A stretch of DNA of 22,224 nt from a virus, in the IMG/VR virus record IMGVR_UViG_3300013132_004695, positions 1-22,224 of that record; one strand, written 5' to 3'. The notes under the pieces were generated by a model. That model saw only the letters and a program-made list of their open reading frames with translations, made no database searches and was not told the DNA's origin. This document shows, piece by piece, positions 6,543 to 14,765 of this stretch. Each line of letters opens with the position of its first letter. The stretch's first letter is position 1. Position numbers and translations under genes: made by a program.

Positions 6543-9368
6543 ATGGCAACAACATTTGAAGATTTACCTATAAAGAAGTTTATTGCTCAATTGAAATCAA
6601 TAGGTTCTTATACGATTTCAGCTCAAGCAGATGGACTTACTTTTTACTTTGGTATTGATACTGATGGTCAATTCTATACTAGTGCTTATTCTCCAAATAA
6701 ACGAACAAAGTTTTCATATAAAGTAACTGATTATCAATTACGAGTAGAGAATAATCAATTTAGAGCAGCACATAAAGCTATCTCCAAGTTTATCAACGAA
6801 ATCAAGGATATCCTTGATGAAGGACAAGCAATTGAATGTCAATTAGAAGCTCATGCTGAAACTCAATTTGGCAATACGTTTAGCAAAATCATTCTTGTTA
6901 GACCAGTAGTTGGAGAAGCAACTATTGCAGATAGCAAAATCATTGATACATTATATGATGCTATTGGTGATAAGAAATCTCAAGTAAAGGTCAAACAAAT
7001 AACATCTATCAATGGAGAAGATCTTGAAGAACAAGAAGTGATCACTTCTTGGAAAGTTACTAAGACTAAATCAGTCAAGGGTAACGGAATGTTATCTTCT
7101 GGTAAAATGAAAAGTATCTTATCCAACTTACAAGACTTTCTTGTAAAAGATAATGAAGTAGCTCATCATCATGGATTGGAACTTAGCAATTATGATGTTG
7201 CTTCAATCAATCTTACCCAAGTTCCAATGAAGTATCGTGATGTCATTGAAACAGAACGCGATAAACTTAACAATGAAATTCTTACTAAGTATAAGTTCCC
7301 TATCAAAACAGAACTATTGAAGTCAATTGAAGATAGTATCGGTTCTCAAGCAGCATTACTTCATAAAGGTTCAGGAGACAGTACGTGGATTGCTTCAAGC
7401 GAGTTCAAAGCTGATGGTCGATTTGATACTATTCCAAAACGCGAATTGAACGGAATGATAAGAACTACCGATAAGAAAGCTTCTCTTGAAGATAGAGGTG
7501 GAATTGAAGGGATCTTTCAACAAAGAATGGCACAACTATTTGGAGTACCAGAACTACAACGTCCACAATCAGCTAACTCAATCTTCAAAACTCTTAGAGG
7601 CACAACTCCTCGTGATACTGCAGCAGCTTTTGCCCAACAATTGAAAGAGATGAGCTTTAGCGGAGTAAAGATGAAGGTTCAAGCAGTGCTAAAACATTCA
7701 AAAGAAGAAGCTGAGAAAAAGTTACAAGAGTTCAAAGATACAAGTAATGATTTCAAACAGGTCACAGGCGAGTCAGAAATTACCTATACTCAAGACGAAA
7801 TAAAAGATAATCTTGGATATTATGCTCAAGCAATTGAAAGCTATAATGATAGAATGTCTGAAGTTGGAAGAAGTAAAAGTTTCACTGACTTGATACTTGC
7901 TTTATATGGGGATCGTATCTATTCAATTCACGGACAACAAGTAGCGGAATGTGTTATTGAAGAAGGAAGTAAGTTACAAAATGTATCATTAGATCAAATC
8001 AAGAATATGCATGGTCATGATATTTGTAGTGCATATACCGCAACATTGTTAGCGACTATGCTTCTGCTTCGAACACAGATTAGAAATGCAGTTCCTCTTA
8101 TCAAAGATATGAAACATGCTACACTAAAACATAAACCTGATGCTACAATGAGCCAATTGAATTTTTGGGGAACTATGGTCTTTAGTCCATACATTGCTGC
8201 AATGAAAGATAGTATCTCATCAGATACTACAAGTGAATTGAAAAAGTTATCAGGACGAATAACAAAACAACGAATTGAAAAGATACATAAAACATTATCA
8301 TCTGGCAGTTTTGTTCAAGATTGGGATTTACAAGAAGAAAATGCTAAATTGATTACTATGCGTCTTGAAACCCGCAGTCAATCAATAAATATGTCAATCA
8401 CTGGAATAAGACATTGGGATGATATTGAACTAAGTGATAGAAATACTGTCATTTCTAAAGTCTTTTACTATTTACAACAACATGTTCATGGTTCCCCGCT
8501 TTTGGCACCTTTACGACAATTGGCAACAACTACACTGACACATGCAGCAAAAGATAACACTAATATGACAAATAAGAATTCTACTTCTTTACAAGATATT
8601 GACGAGTCATTTACTTTCATTCAAGAATTGTCTTCTTTAGTAAATGAAACTGAAATGGGGTCTAATACAACTCAAACTGCTTTTAGTTCAGGTGCTAATA
8701 TACCTTCTTGGGCAGATTTTATAGTAGCAACTGATCCTTCTTCAGATGGACAATCAAAACAAACTAAAGCGGCACCTGTCGGTAATAAAGCCCTATCAAA
8801 CAATCACTTACTGGTCAAATTTATGAATGGAAAACCAATAGTAAAAAGGAAAAGAGACTTTGTCAAAAAACCAAAATTTGTTCGAAATGCGGAACAAGTT
8901 GTTAGAGAAGATGGTGAAGGGGGAGATAGTGGAGGCGGTGTTGATGCAAGTGTTACTTCATCAGCTGCAATTGCAACATTCCCTGCACGATTATTTGAAC
9001 CTGCTAATGATACCAAAAAGAAAGAAAGTGGGAAAAAGAAAAAGAGAATTCTGAAACGAGTCATTCCTGGGTTCAAACATTTGACTGCGGTTAGTGAAAA
9101 GACACTTTCAATGTTTGATGATTTGTACTATGCAATTGTTGAATGGACTGATGAAGACTTCAATGGTGATCCTTTGACAGATGAAGGTTTCAAATTCTTG
9201 AAAGAACAACGAAACATTATTGCATCGGTGGTGGATCGAGCACCTCGTAAATGGCCTTCTGTCAAATTAGTAGGAACTAAAGATCATCTTACTACATTCT
9301 TATCAAAAGACTACCAAGCAGATGCATCATTTATTACATCTGCTATCAAACCAATGATTGGGGAGTAA
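6543..9368 (+). CDS. Large protein, 941 aa, with degenerate ligase-like N-terminus
   Basis: The first 130 residues resemble, from memory, phage proteins whose N-terminus looks like the nucleotidyltransferase fold of nucleic-acid ligases: a K-x-DG-type motif followed by strands (ADGLTFYFGID, then DGQFYTSAYS) and a FRAAHKAI helix. Here the lysine position is Gln (Q28 in QADG), so catalysis by lysine adenylation is unlikely. Residues 480-560 hold a hydrophobic helix pair (ATLLATMLLL). Around 790-845 are a Gly-rich acidic segment and a Lys-rich stretch with KKKESGKKKK. It begins the likely late unit after GATAAATA (6501-6508) and lacks a clear Shine-Dalgarno. Eight bases separate it from the next gene. 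A virion or head-associated role is possible but unproven. Confidence 0.7.
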   Translation: MATTFEDLPIKKFIAQLKSIGSYTISAQADGLTFYFGIDTDGQFYTSAYSPNKRTKFSYKVTDYQLRVENNQFRAAHKAISKFINEIKDILDEGQAIECQLEAHAETQFGNTFSKIILVRPVVGEATIADSKIIDTLYDAIGDKKSQVKVKQITSINGEDLEEQEVITSWKVTKTKSVKGNGMLSSGKMKSILSNLQDFLVKDNEVAHHHGLELSNYDVASINLTQVPMKYRDVIETERDKLNNEILTKYKFPIKTELLKSIEDSIGSQAALLHKGSGDSTWIASSEFKADGRFDTIPKRELNGMIRTTDKKASLEDRGGIEGIFQQRMAQLFGVPELQRPQSANSIFKTLRGTTPRDTAAAFAQQLKEMSFSGVKMKVQAVLKHSKEEAEKKLQEFKDTSNDFKQVTGESEITYTQDEIKDNLGYYAQAIESYNDRMSEVGRSKSFTDLILALYGDRIYSIHGQQVAECVIEEGSKLQNVSLDQIKNMHGHDICSAYTATLLATMLLLRTQIRNAVPLIKDMKHATLKHKPDATMSQLNFWGTMVFSPYIAAMKDSISSDTTSELKKLSGRITKQRIEKIHKTLSSGSFVQDWDLQEENAKLITMRLETRSQSINMSITGIRHWDDIELSDRNTVISKVFYYLQQHVHGSPLLAPLRQLATTTLTHAAKDNTNMTNKNSTSLQDIDESFTFIQELSSLVNETEMGSNTTQTAFSSGANIPSWADFIVATDPSSDGQSKQTKAAPVGNKALSNNHLLVKFMNGKPIVKRKRDFVKKPKFVRNAEQVVREDGEGGDSGGGVDASVTSSAAIATFPARLFEPANDTKKKESGKKKKRILKRVIPGFKHLTAVSEKTLSMFDDLYYAIVEWTDEDFNGDPLTDEGFKFLKEQRNIIASVVDRAPRKWPSVKLVGTKDHLTTFLSKDYQADASFITSAIKPMIGE

Positions 9369-9376
9369 CAATCACA

Positions 9377-11347
9377 ATGAAGAATACAACTGACTTTCTA
9401 ATGGACATTTTAGCTGAAATTGAACAACCCAATTCATTCAATGCTCCTAAAGATCAAAATACAACTAGTGCTCCACCTAAAGATCACTTTACTCTACCAA
9501 AAGGGATTTCATTTGATCCGAATACAAAGCTAACTCAACGAGATGCATCTAACTTGATACAACAAGCACAGGATAAAGCAGAAGAAGTTGATACTATTGC
9601 TTTTGGACTTGAACTAAATGATGGAGAAATTGTCAAGGTATATGTTGCTACTCCTGATGCTGAAAGCTTTGAAAAAGCAATGAGTGACTTGTTAGGTAAA
9701 GAAGATGACATTGAAACTGCTATCAATGATTTAGCAGGAGAGTTTGATATCGTATCAGTCGAATGGCCTGAAGATGATATGACTGGTGATGGTTCTGTTC
9801 CAGGAGAAGGCGAAGAAGTTGGAGATGCTGCACTGGATAATGAAGGTGATGGTAATGTAGATGATTTAGCTGACAAGAAAGAAAAGAAAACTAAACTTGG
9901 CTTCAATCTAAATAGTGACGATGATGAAGATAAGAAAGGTGATGAAGATAATCTTGAAGGTCCTTCAGACGATGATAAGAAGAAGGATGATGAAGATGAT
10001 GATGCATTTGGTGGATTAGACTTCGGTAAGAAAGACGACGATAGTGAAGAGGAGGAGAAAGACAAACCTGCTCTTGACGACGAAGAAGAAGAACCTGAAG
10101 ATAAGGAAAAACCAACACCTCCTAAGAAGAAACCAGCAAGTAAAAAGAAACCCGCAAGTAAGAAGAAAGAAGAGTTGAAAGATAGCATTCAACAATCTTC
10201 TCATTCCTGGCTATTCTCTTCGTTCTTGAACGAAGACACTCTTTCGGAAGAAAGTAAGAAAGAAGATGAAGCTGAAGAGAAGATTGAAGACCTGTTCAAG
10301 ACTGCTATGCAACGTAAAATCATTCGTCTTATCATTCTTCTTGGAATGCCAGCTTTACGTTTGTCACAAGGTAAAACTTTGCTTCGTCATGGTGTGAGAG
10401 AAGCAGCTCTAGGAATGGTCAATAACCCTAAAGGTCGTATCTTTTTGCATCGTTCATTGAAAGAGTTAGAAGACATCTTGGGAACCGGGGAAGCTGAGAA
10501 AGCTGAGAAAGAACTTACTTCTACTAAAAGTAAGAAAGAGAAGATTGATGAAGCAGCTACGTCTCATGGTACTACTGCAATGTTTGAGTACATTCTTCAA
10601 CTTCTTGAAGCATTGGGAGTTCCACATGACTTATTGCATTCTCGTAAGTCACTACTAAGACAAGCATTGAAACCAACAATTGTTCATCTTATCAAACATG
10701 GCAAACTTCGCAACTATGTAGCAGGATTAGCAAAAGCTTTAGGTATCAAGCAAGTACATCCCCATGAAGAAAGCGATAAAGATGATGATGCTATCGTAAA
10801 AGAAGCGGTTGATTTAGGTAATGATGCTTATCTATCATTGGTCTCAACATTAGCTTCATCACTGGGTATTCCTGATGATAACTTGAACTATAAGAGATCT
10901 AATCTAATTCAAGCTCTTCGTCAACGCAAACAACAACTCAACTTGCCAGCAGTTAGAGTTAGGGCAGCCGCTTTAGCAAAAACGTTATCAGCAGGAAATG
11001 TCAATGAAGAGGAATTGCAAGTAGTGTATGAAGAAGCTTATCGTCACTTACGAGACAAAGCAGTTGATCTTGGCATGTGGAGCATTGGAAAAACTGGGGA
11101 AAGAGTAAGATTTGCAATTGACAGTCTTGAGATAAAGTTAAGTTCAACTGAAGCAAAGAACTTGCATCATGCAATTGACAATGGCTTCGAGACAACTGTT
11201 AGTTCGGGTAATGAACATTTCAACTTCAAACCAGTCAATCATGGAGTAGAGTATGTTGTTACACCACTTGATAGTGATAACGAATTTCATAAAGATGGTA
11301 TCAAGCTAGGTAAACGATCAGTTGAAGCATTCTTGAACTTATGGTAA
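9377..11347 (+). CDS. Charged 656-aa protein with threefold helical repeat
   Basis: The N-terminus (about 1-135) looks folded and helical. Residues 140-240 are an extreme Asp/Glu/Lys low-complexity tract, followed by a Lys/Pro-rich segment with a tandem KKPAS (about 250-272). Three related helical units follow at about 314-368, 401-456 and 484-538, each with a hydrophobic helix, an LG(M/V/I)P turn, a Lys/Ser-x-x-LL-like helix and a second helix ending near LAK-x-L or its equivalent. A unique, more beta-like C-terminal domain follows. Charged segments recall phage scaffold or prohead-core proteins such as T4 gp67/gp22, but no true match is seen. GGAG precedes the start; the end overlaps the nuclease gene by seven bases. 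Confidence 0.75.
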   Translation: MKNTTDFLMDILAEIEQPNSFNAPKDQNTTSAPPKDHFTLPKGISFDPNTKLTQRDASNLIQQAQDKAEEVDTIAFGLELNDGEIVKVYVATPDAESFEKAMSDLLGKEDDIETAINDLAGEFDIVSVEWPEDDMTGDGSVPGEGEEVGDAALDNEGDGNVDDLADKKEKKTKLGFNLNSDDDEDKKGDEDNLEGPSDDDKKKDDEDDDAFGGLDFGKKDDDSEEEEKDKPALDDEEEEPEDKEKPTPPKKKPASKKKPASKKKEELKDSIQQSSHSWLFSSFLNEDTLSEESKKEDEAEEKIEDLFKTAMQRKIIRLIILLGMPALRLSQGKTLLRHGVREAALGMVNNPKGRIFLHRSLKELEDILGTGEAEKAEKELTSTKSKKEKIDEAATSHGTTAMFEYILQLLEALGVPHDLLHSRKSLLRQALKPTIVHLIKHGKLRNYVAGLAKALGIKQVHPHEESDKDDDAIVKEAVDLGNDAYLSLVSTLASSLGIPDDNLNYKRSNLIQALRQRKQQLNLPAVRVRAAALAKTLSAGNVNEEELQVVYEEAYRHLRDKAVDLGMWSIGKTGERVRFAIDSLEIKLSSTEAKNLHHAIDNGFETTVSSGNEHFNFKPVNHGVEYVVTPLDSDNEFHKDGIKLGKRSVEAFLNLW

Positions 11348-12003
11348 AGTATTCATTCCCAAAGTTGAAACGTATAGAAGAAGGCGGGTATCGGTTATAT
11401 GAAACTCCCGAAGGTAACTATTACCCTTCTATAACTTCTATTCTTGGGCATACAGTAAGTGAAGAAAAGAAGACAAGTCTAACAAGTTGGCAAAACTCAT
11501 TAGGAACTGATAAGGCAGCAGCATATACTCAAGCTGCTGCATCTAAAGGTACAAATGTTCATACTATGATTGAGCGATATTTGAAGAAAGAAGACATGAA
11601 GTTCAACGAGTTTAGTCATGACGATGTCAATGTATTCAATGCACTGAAGTTGAAGTTGAACCAAATTACTGATGTCATTGGTTTAGAAGCACCTCTCTAT
11701 TCTGATTTACTTGAACTTGCAGGAACAACTGATTGTATCGGAACCTATAAAGGTGTTCCCTCAATCATAGACTTCAAGACTTCATGTCGCATCAAGAACG
11801 AAAAAGACATTGCTGATTACAAACTTCAATGTTGCTTTTATGGGATTGCAATGAATGAGAAGCATGGAACTGATATTGACCAAGGGGTTATTCTTATGTC
11901 AGCTCAAACAGGATTTCCTATTGAGTTTTCATTTAGACTTTCTGCTCAATTACCAACATTGATTGAACGGGTTGATACTTTCTATTCGAAAATGGCTAAA
12001 TAG
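11341..12003 (+). CDS. PD-(D/E)XK nuclease (RecB/Cas4-type exonuclease fold)
   Basis: The 220-aa protein shows the PD-(D/E)XK core: D131 in GTTDCIG, then D144-x-K146 in SIIDFKTS, preceded by the helix A(S)KGTNVHTMIERYL (about 68-80) typical of RecB-like phage nucleases, and followed by a YKLQCCFYGIA helix (about 161-171) corresponding to the QxxxY-like region. Such enzymes hydrolyse DNA with Mg2+ or Mn2+. It lacks the four-cysteine iron-sulfur signature of Cas4. ATG overlaps the end of the previous gene in ATGGTAA, suggesting coupled translation. Roles in recombination, repair or host-DNA degradation are all possible. Confidence 0.82.
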   Translation: MVKYSFPKLKRIEEGGYRLYETPEGNYYPSITSILGHTVSEEKKTSLTSWQNSLGTDKAAAYTQAAASKGTNVHTMIERYLKKEDMKFNEFSHDDVNVFNALKLKLNQITDVIGLEAPLYSDLLELAGTTDCIGTYKGVPSIIDFKTSCRIKNEKDIADYKLQCCFYGIAMNEKHGTDIDQGVILMSAQTGFPIEFSFRLSAQLPTLIERVDTFYSKMAK

Positions 12004-12039
12004 TATAACTTATACACACACTCACGGAGCAAATATCCA

Positions 12040-12522
12040 ATGTTCAATTACCCTTTCGTTGATACTACTCAACAAATCTCTTTACCTACTGATAATGAAG
12101 TATCATTTACTTCTAATGCTCCTATTGATGGAAGCGAATTTCCGTTAGGGCCACAAGAAGCACCTGAACAGACAGCAATTGACATATCAAAGTACTTCTT
12201 TTATGTAGGTGAAGCACGTCAGACTAACTATGACGTTCCAGTTGCTAATAATAGCGGGTCAATATGTAATCAAGAAGTGTCTAATGACATATATGTTGAT
12301 ATTGACATCATGGTTAGTTGTCCGAATAAGACTGTGAAATTGACAAAACGTATCAAGCTTTGCAAACAATCGTTAGCTCGTGAAGCTGAATGTAAAGATG
12401 CAATACTCAGTTCAATGGCAACAGTTGTTGAAGGACAGAAAGAAGAAGCAGGAGTAAAGTCACAAACCCAACGCATGCTTGAACTTGCCGGGATCAACCA
12501 TCCAAAGAATTACGTTCTATAA
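12040..12522 (+). CDS. Unknown protein, 160 aa
   Basis: I do not recognise it. The N-terminal third is polar and Pro/Gln-rich, the middle (about 50-105) looks beta-rich with alternating hydrophobic residues (IYVDIDIMVSC), and the C-terminal third is helical with SQTQRMLELAGI. Four cysteines are present but not in a recognised metal site. GGAG lies 12 bases before ATG. It lies 14 bases ahead of the ATP-grasp/protease fusion in the same direction; a role as partner or substrate is conceivable without direct evidence. Confidence 0.75.
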   Translation: MFNYPFVDTTQQISLPTDNEVSFTSNAPIDGSEFPLGPQEAPEQTAIDISKYFFYVGEARQTNYDVPVANNSGSICNQEVSNDIYVDIDIMVSCPNKTVKLTKRIKLCKQSLAREAECKDAILSSMATVVEGQKEEAGVKSQTQRMLELAGINHPKNYVL

Positions 12523-12536
12523 CGAGTACTCATAAT

Positions 12537-14024
12537 ATGGCAATCAATAAAACGCTCATTTTACTGACAACTGAAAAAGAGAACTGGGTTCCACAAGAAC
12601 TTGAAAAAGTTGCAAAAGCAAAAGGTTTCAACGTTCTTACTGTCAATCCTGATACTTGCTTCATTTCGCTTGCACCTGAACCATTCATTGCCCATGAAGG
12701 AAAGAAGTTTGAAGGTGCTGACATAGTCATTCCTCGATTATCAGAAGACAATCTTGACTATAAGTGTGCAATCATCAATCATCTCGAAAAGATGGATATC
12801 AAAGTACTGAACACTGGTAAGTCAATGCGAATTGCTAGTAACAAAGTTGAGACACAAATCCTGCTCAATGATGTTGGGCTTAGTACTCCAAAGACTGCGG
12901 TTTTTACTAATGAAGAACAAATTGATGCAGCACTTGAAGCTATTGGTGGTGAATTCCCAGTCATTGTCAAAACTCTATTTGGAACACATGGCGTTGGTGT
13001 AGTAAGAGCTGATAGTAAAGCAAGTCTTGTTTCGCTCATTCAACTTCTGTTGAAATCAGGTGAGCAGTTTATGCTTCAAGAGTTCATTGAGCATTCTGAA
13101 AGTGCTCGTGTTCTTTTATTAGATGACAAGGTACTAGCTTCAGTTATGAGAACTATTCCTGACGGGGATTTTAGAAGTAATGCTCATCAAGGTGCAGAAC
13201 TCAAAAAACATGAGCCAACACAAGAAGAACTTGATGCATGTATCAAAGCGGCTAAAACTTTAGGCATTCGACTTGCTGCAGTTGATTACATCCTAAATGG
13301 CGATGACATTGTAATATTGGAAGTCAATGGCTCTCCAGGATTTGAAGCAATGCAAAAAGTGATTGACGAACCTATTGCTGATGCTATCATTGACTTCTGC
13401 TTAGAACAAGTTGGTGGGGAAGGTGATGAGAAAGAGGAAGAAGTAGAACCTACTCCATCAATAGAAGAAGAGGAACCTAAGGAAGAAGACGAGAAAGAAG
13501 ACGAGAAAGAAGTTGAAGTTGTTGAAGTTCCACCTCATGATGTTGAAGGAGACAAGATTGTCGGGTCGCTTACTAAAGTCATTATCAAACATTTCAATAA
13601 TGAAGAACCAATTGAAGCTCGTGTTGATACTGGAGCAAGTATCAGTTCCATTCATGGTGATAACATTGAAGTAGATGATACAACTATCAAATTCACTTTT
13701 GGTAAAACTCGCTATAAGTTTCATTTAGCAAGAACATCCAAAATCAAGCAGTCAAGTATTGATGATCCTGATGAACGTCCAGTCATTCGTGTAGACATGG
13801 TCATTGATGGTATTACTCTTCGAAATGTTGAACTTTCCGTTACAGACCGAGAACATATGGAGTATAATATACTTTTGGGACGTAAGACATTAGCATCAGG
13901 TGGTTTCTTAGTCAATCCTGCAGCAGGAGTACTTGATAACGTAAGTCAAGAGGATGAGCAAGAACACCAAGAAGAACCTGTTTCTCCTGAAGAAGAACAA
14001 CCTTCAGGTAATGAAGAAGAATAA
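12537..14024 (+). CDS. RimK-like ATP-grasp ligase fused to retropepsin-like (RimB-type) protease
   Basis: Residues 1-290 form a RimK-family ATP-grasp: ATP-binding VIVKTLFGTHGVGVV (about 141-155), LQEFIE, and the metal/ATP site ILEVNGSPGFEAM (about 260-272). A Glu/Lys-rich linker (about 293-335) joins a retropepsin-like domain with ARVDTGAS (D364-T-G-A) and YNILLGRKTL (about 443-452), as in the putative aspartyl/zinc protease family that includes RimB. In bacteria RimK adds Glu residues to the C-terminus of ribosomal protein S6, and RimB is a linked protease. One polypeptide could therefore both add and remove residues on a target. The protein ends in an acidic tail, GNEEE, like the Glu-ended substrate of RimK. 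The target in this phage is unknown; phage or host ribosomal proteins are possible. Confidence 0.85.
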   Translation: MAINKTLILLTTEKENWVPQELEKVAKAKGFNVLTVNPDTCFISLAPEPFIAHEGKKFEGADIVIPRLSEDNLDYKCAIINHLEKMDIKVLNTGKSMRIASNKVETQILLNDVGLSTPKTAVFTNEEQIDAALEAIGGEFPVIVKTLFGTHGVGVVRADSKASLVSLIQLLLKSGEQFMLQEFIEHSESARVLLLDDKVLASVMRTIPDGDFRSNAHQGAELKKHEPTQEELDACIKAAKTLGIRLAAVDYILNGDDIVILEVNGSPGFEAMQKVIDEPIADAIIDFCLEQVGGEGDEKEEEVEPTPSIEEEEPKEEDEKEDEKEVEVVEVPPHDVEGDKIVGSLTKVIIKHFNNEEPIEARVDTGASISSIHGDNIEVDDTTIKFTFGKTRYKFHLARTSKIKQSSIDDPDERPVIRVDMVIDGITLRNVELSVTDREHMEYNILLGRKTLASGGFLVNPAAGVLDNVSQEDEQEHQEEPVSPEEEQPSGNEEE

Positions 14025-14061
14025 CATAATCTCTCTCCCATAAACATAATAAAACTATAAT

Positions 14062-14718
14062 ATGATAAAATCGCCCTTTTATGTTGTACAAGATTTTTTG
14101 TCACCAAAACAATGTGAAGAGATACTTCATCAGTATGAAGTAAAGACTCCTAACACAAATTTAGTTGGAGACCCGATAAAGTTAGAAAAGACAATGGAAC
14201 CTGCTAAAGGTCAAACACTCATAATGCAGAAACTACGTGAGCATATTCCATTGTTAGAAACTCATTATAATGCTGCATATCGTGGAACTGAGTCATTAGT
14301 CATTAGTCATTATCCGGAGTTTCATAAAGCTCCGGCTCAACAAGCTGGATGTGAGAATTCTCATTATATCAAAAAGAAATGGCTAAAAGTAAAAGATGTT
14401 GATTTGACTGGAATTATTTGGCTAAAAGAGTATAATGGTGAAGTTCCTTTAGATCCAAGACATGAAGTATATGGTGGAAAAATCGAGTTTCCTACTTATG
14501 ATTTCTCTTTAGTTCCACAACGAGGGTCTTTGGTAATCTTCCCAGCATATCCGCATTTCATTCATTGCATTAGTCCGATATTAGTTGGAGATTTGTATCA
14601 GATCAAAGTGAATATAGCTCTTAGTGCAAAAAATGGAAGTATGTGGTTATATCAACCAAAAGAGTTTCAGGCAAATGGGACAGACTTTATTGGATCATGG
14701 TTCAAAGATTTTTTGTAA
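14062..14718 (+). CDS. 2OG-Fe(II) oxygenase-fold protein with atypical metal site
   Basis: The C-terminal half follows prolyl-hydroxylase-like oxygenases: TGIIWLKEYNG (116-126), YGGKIEFP (137-144), VPQRGSLVIFPAYPHFIH (151-168) and GDLYQIKVNIAL (176-187), where K182 could take the place of the Arg/Lys that binds 2-oxoglutarate. The expected HxD iron ligands are not clear; the nearest candidate is H88-K-A90, before GCENSHY (96-102). H165 or H168 would supply the distal His. Active members hydroxylate proteins or nucleic acids. Whether this one binds iron is open. It stands 37 bases after the ATP-grasp fusion, with no obvious Shine-Dalgarno and a TATAAT directly before ATG. Confidence 0.75.
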   Translation: MIKSPFYVVQDFLSPKQCEEILHQYEVKTPNTNLVGDPIKLEKTMEPAKGQTLIMQKLREHIPLLETHYNAAYRGTESLVISHYPEFHKAPAQQAGCENSHYIKKKWLKVKDVDLTGIIWLKEYNGEVPLDPRHEVYGGKIEFPTYDFSLVPQRGSLVIFPAYPHFIHCISPILVGDLYQIKVNIALSAKNGSMWLYQPKEFQANGTDFIGSWFKDFL

Positions 14719-14765
14719 ATAATAGAATATGACATATTTCTTCTAAAGTATAGGATTTTTATACA

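Noticed and set aside
9535-10188. Long opposite-strand frame rich in Ser and Phe
   Set aside because: It is a shadow of the acidic/Lys tract of the 656-aa gene (GAA/GAT/AAG codons read backward) with no start signal and no plausible protein.
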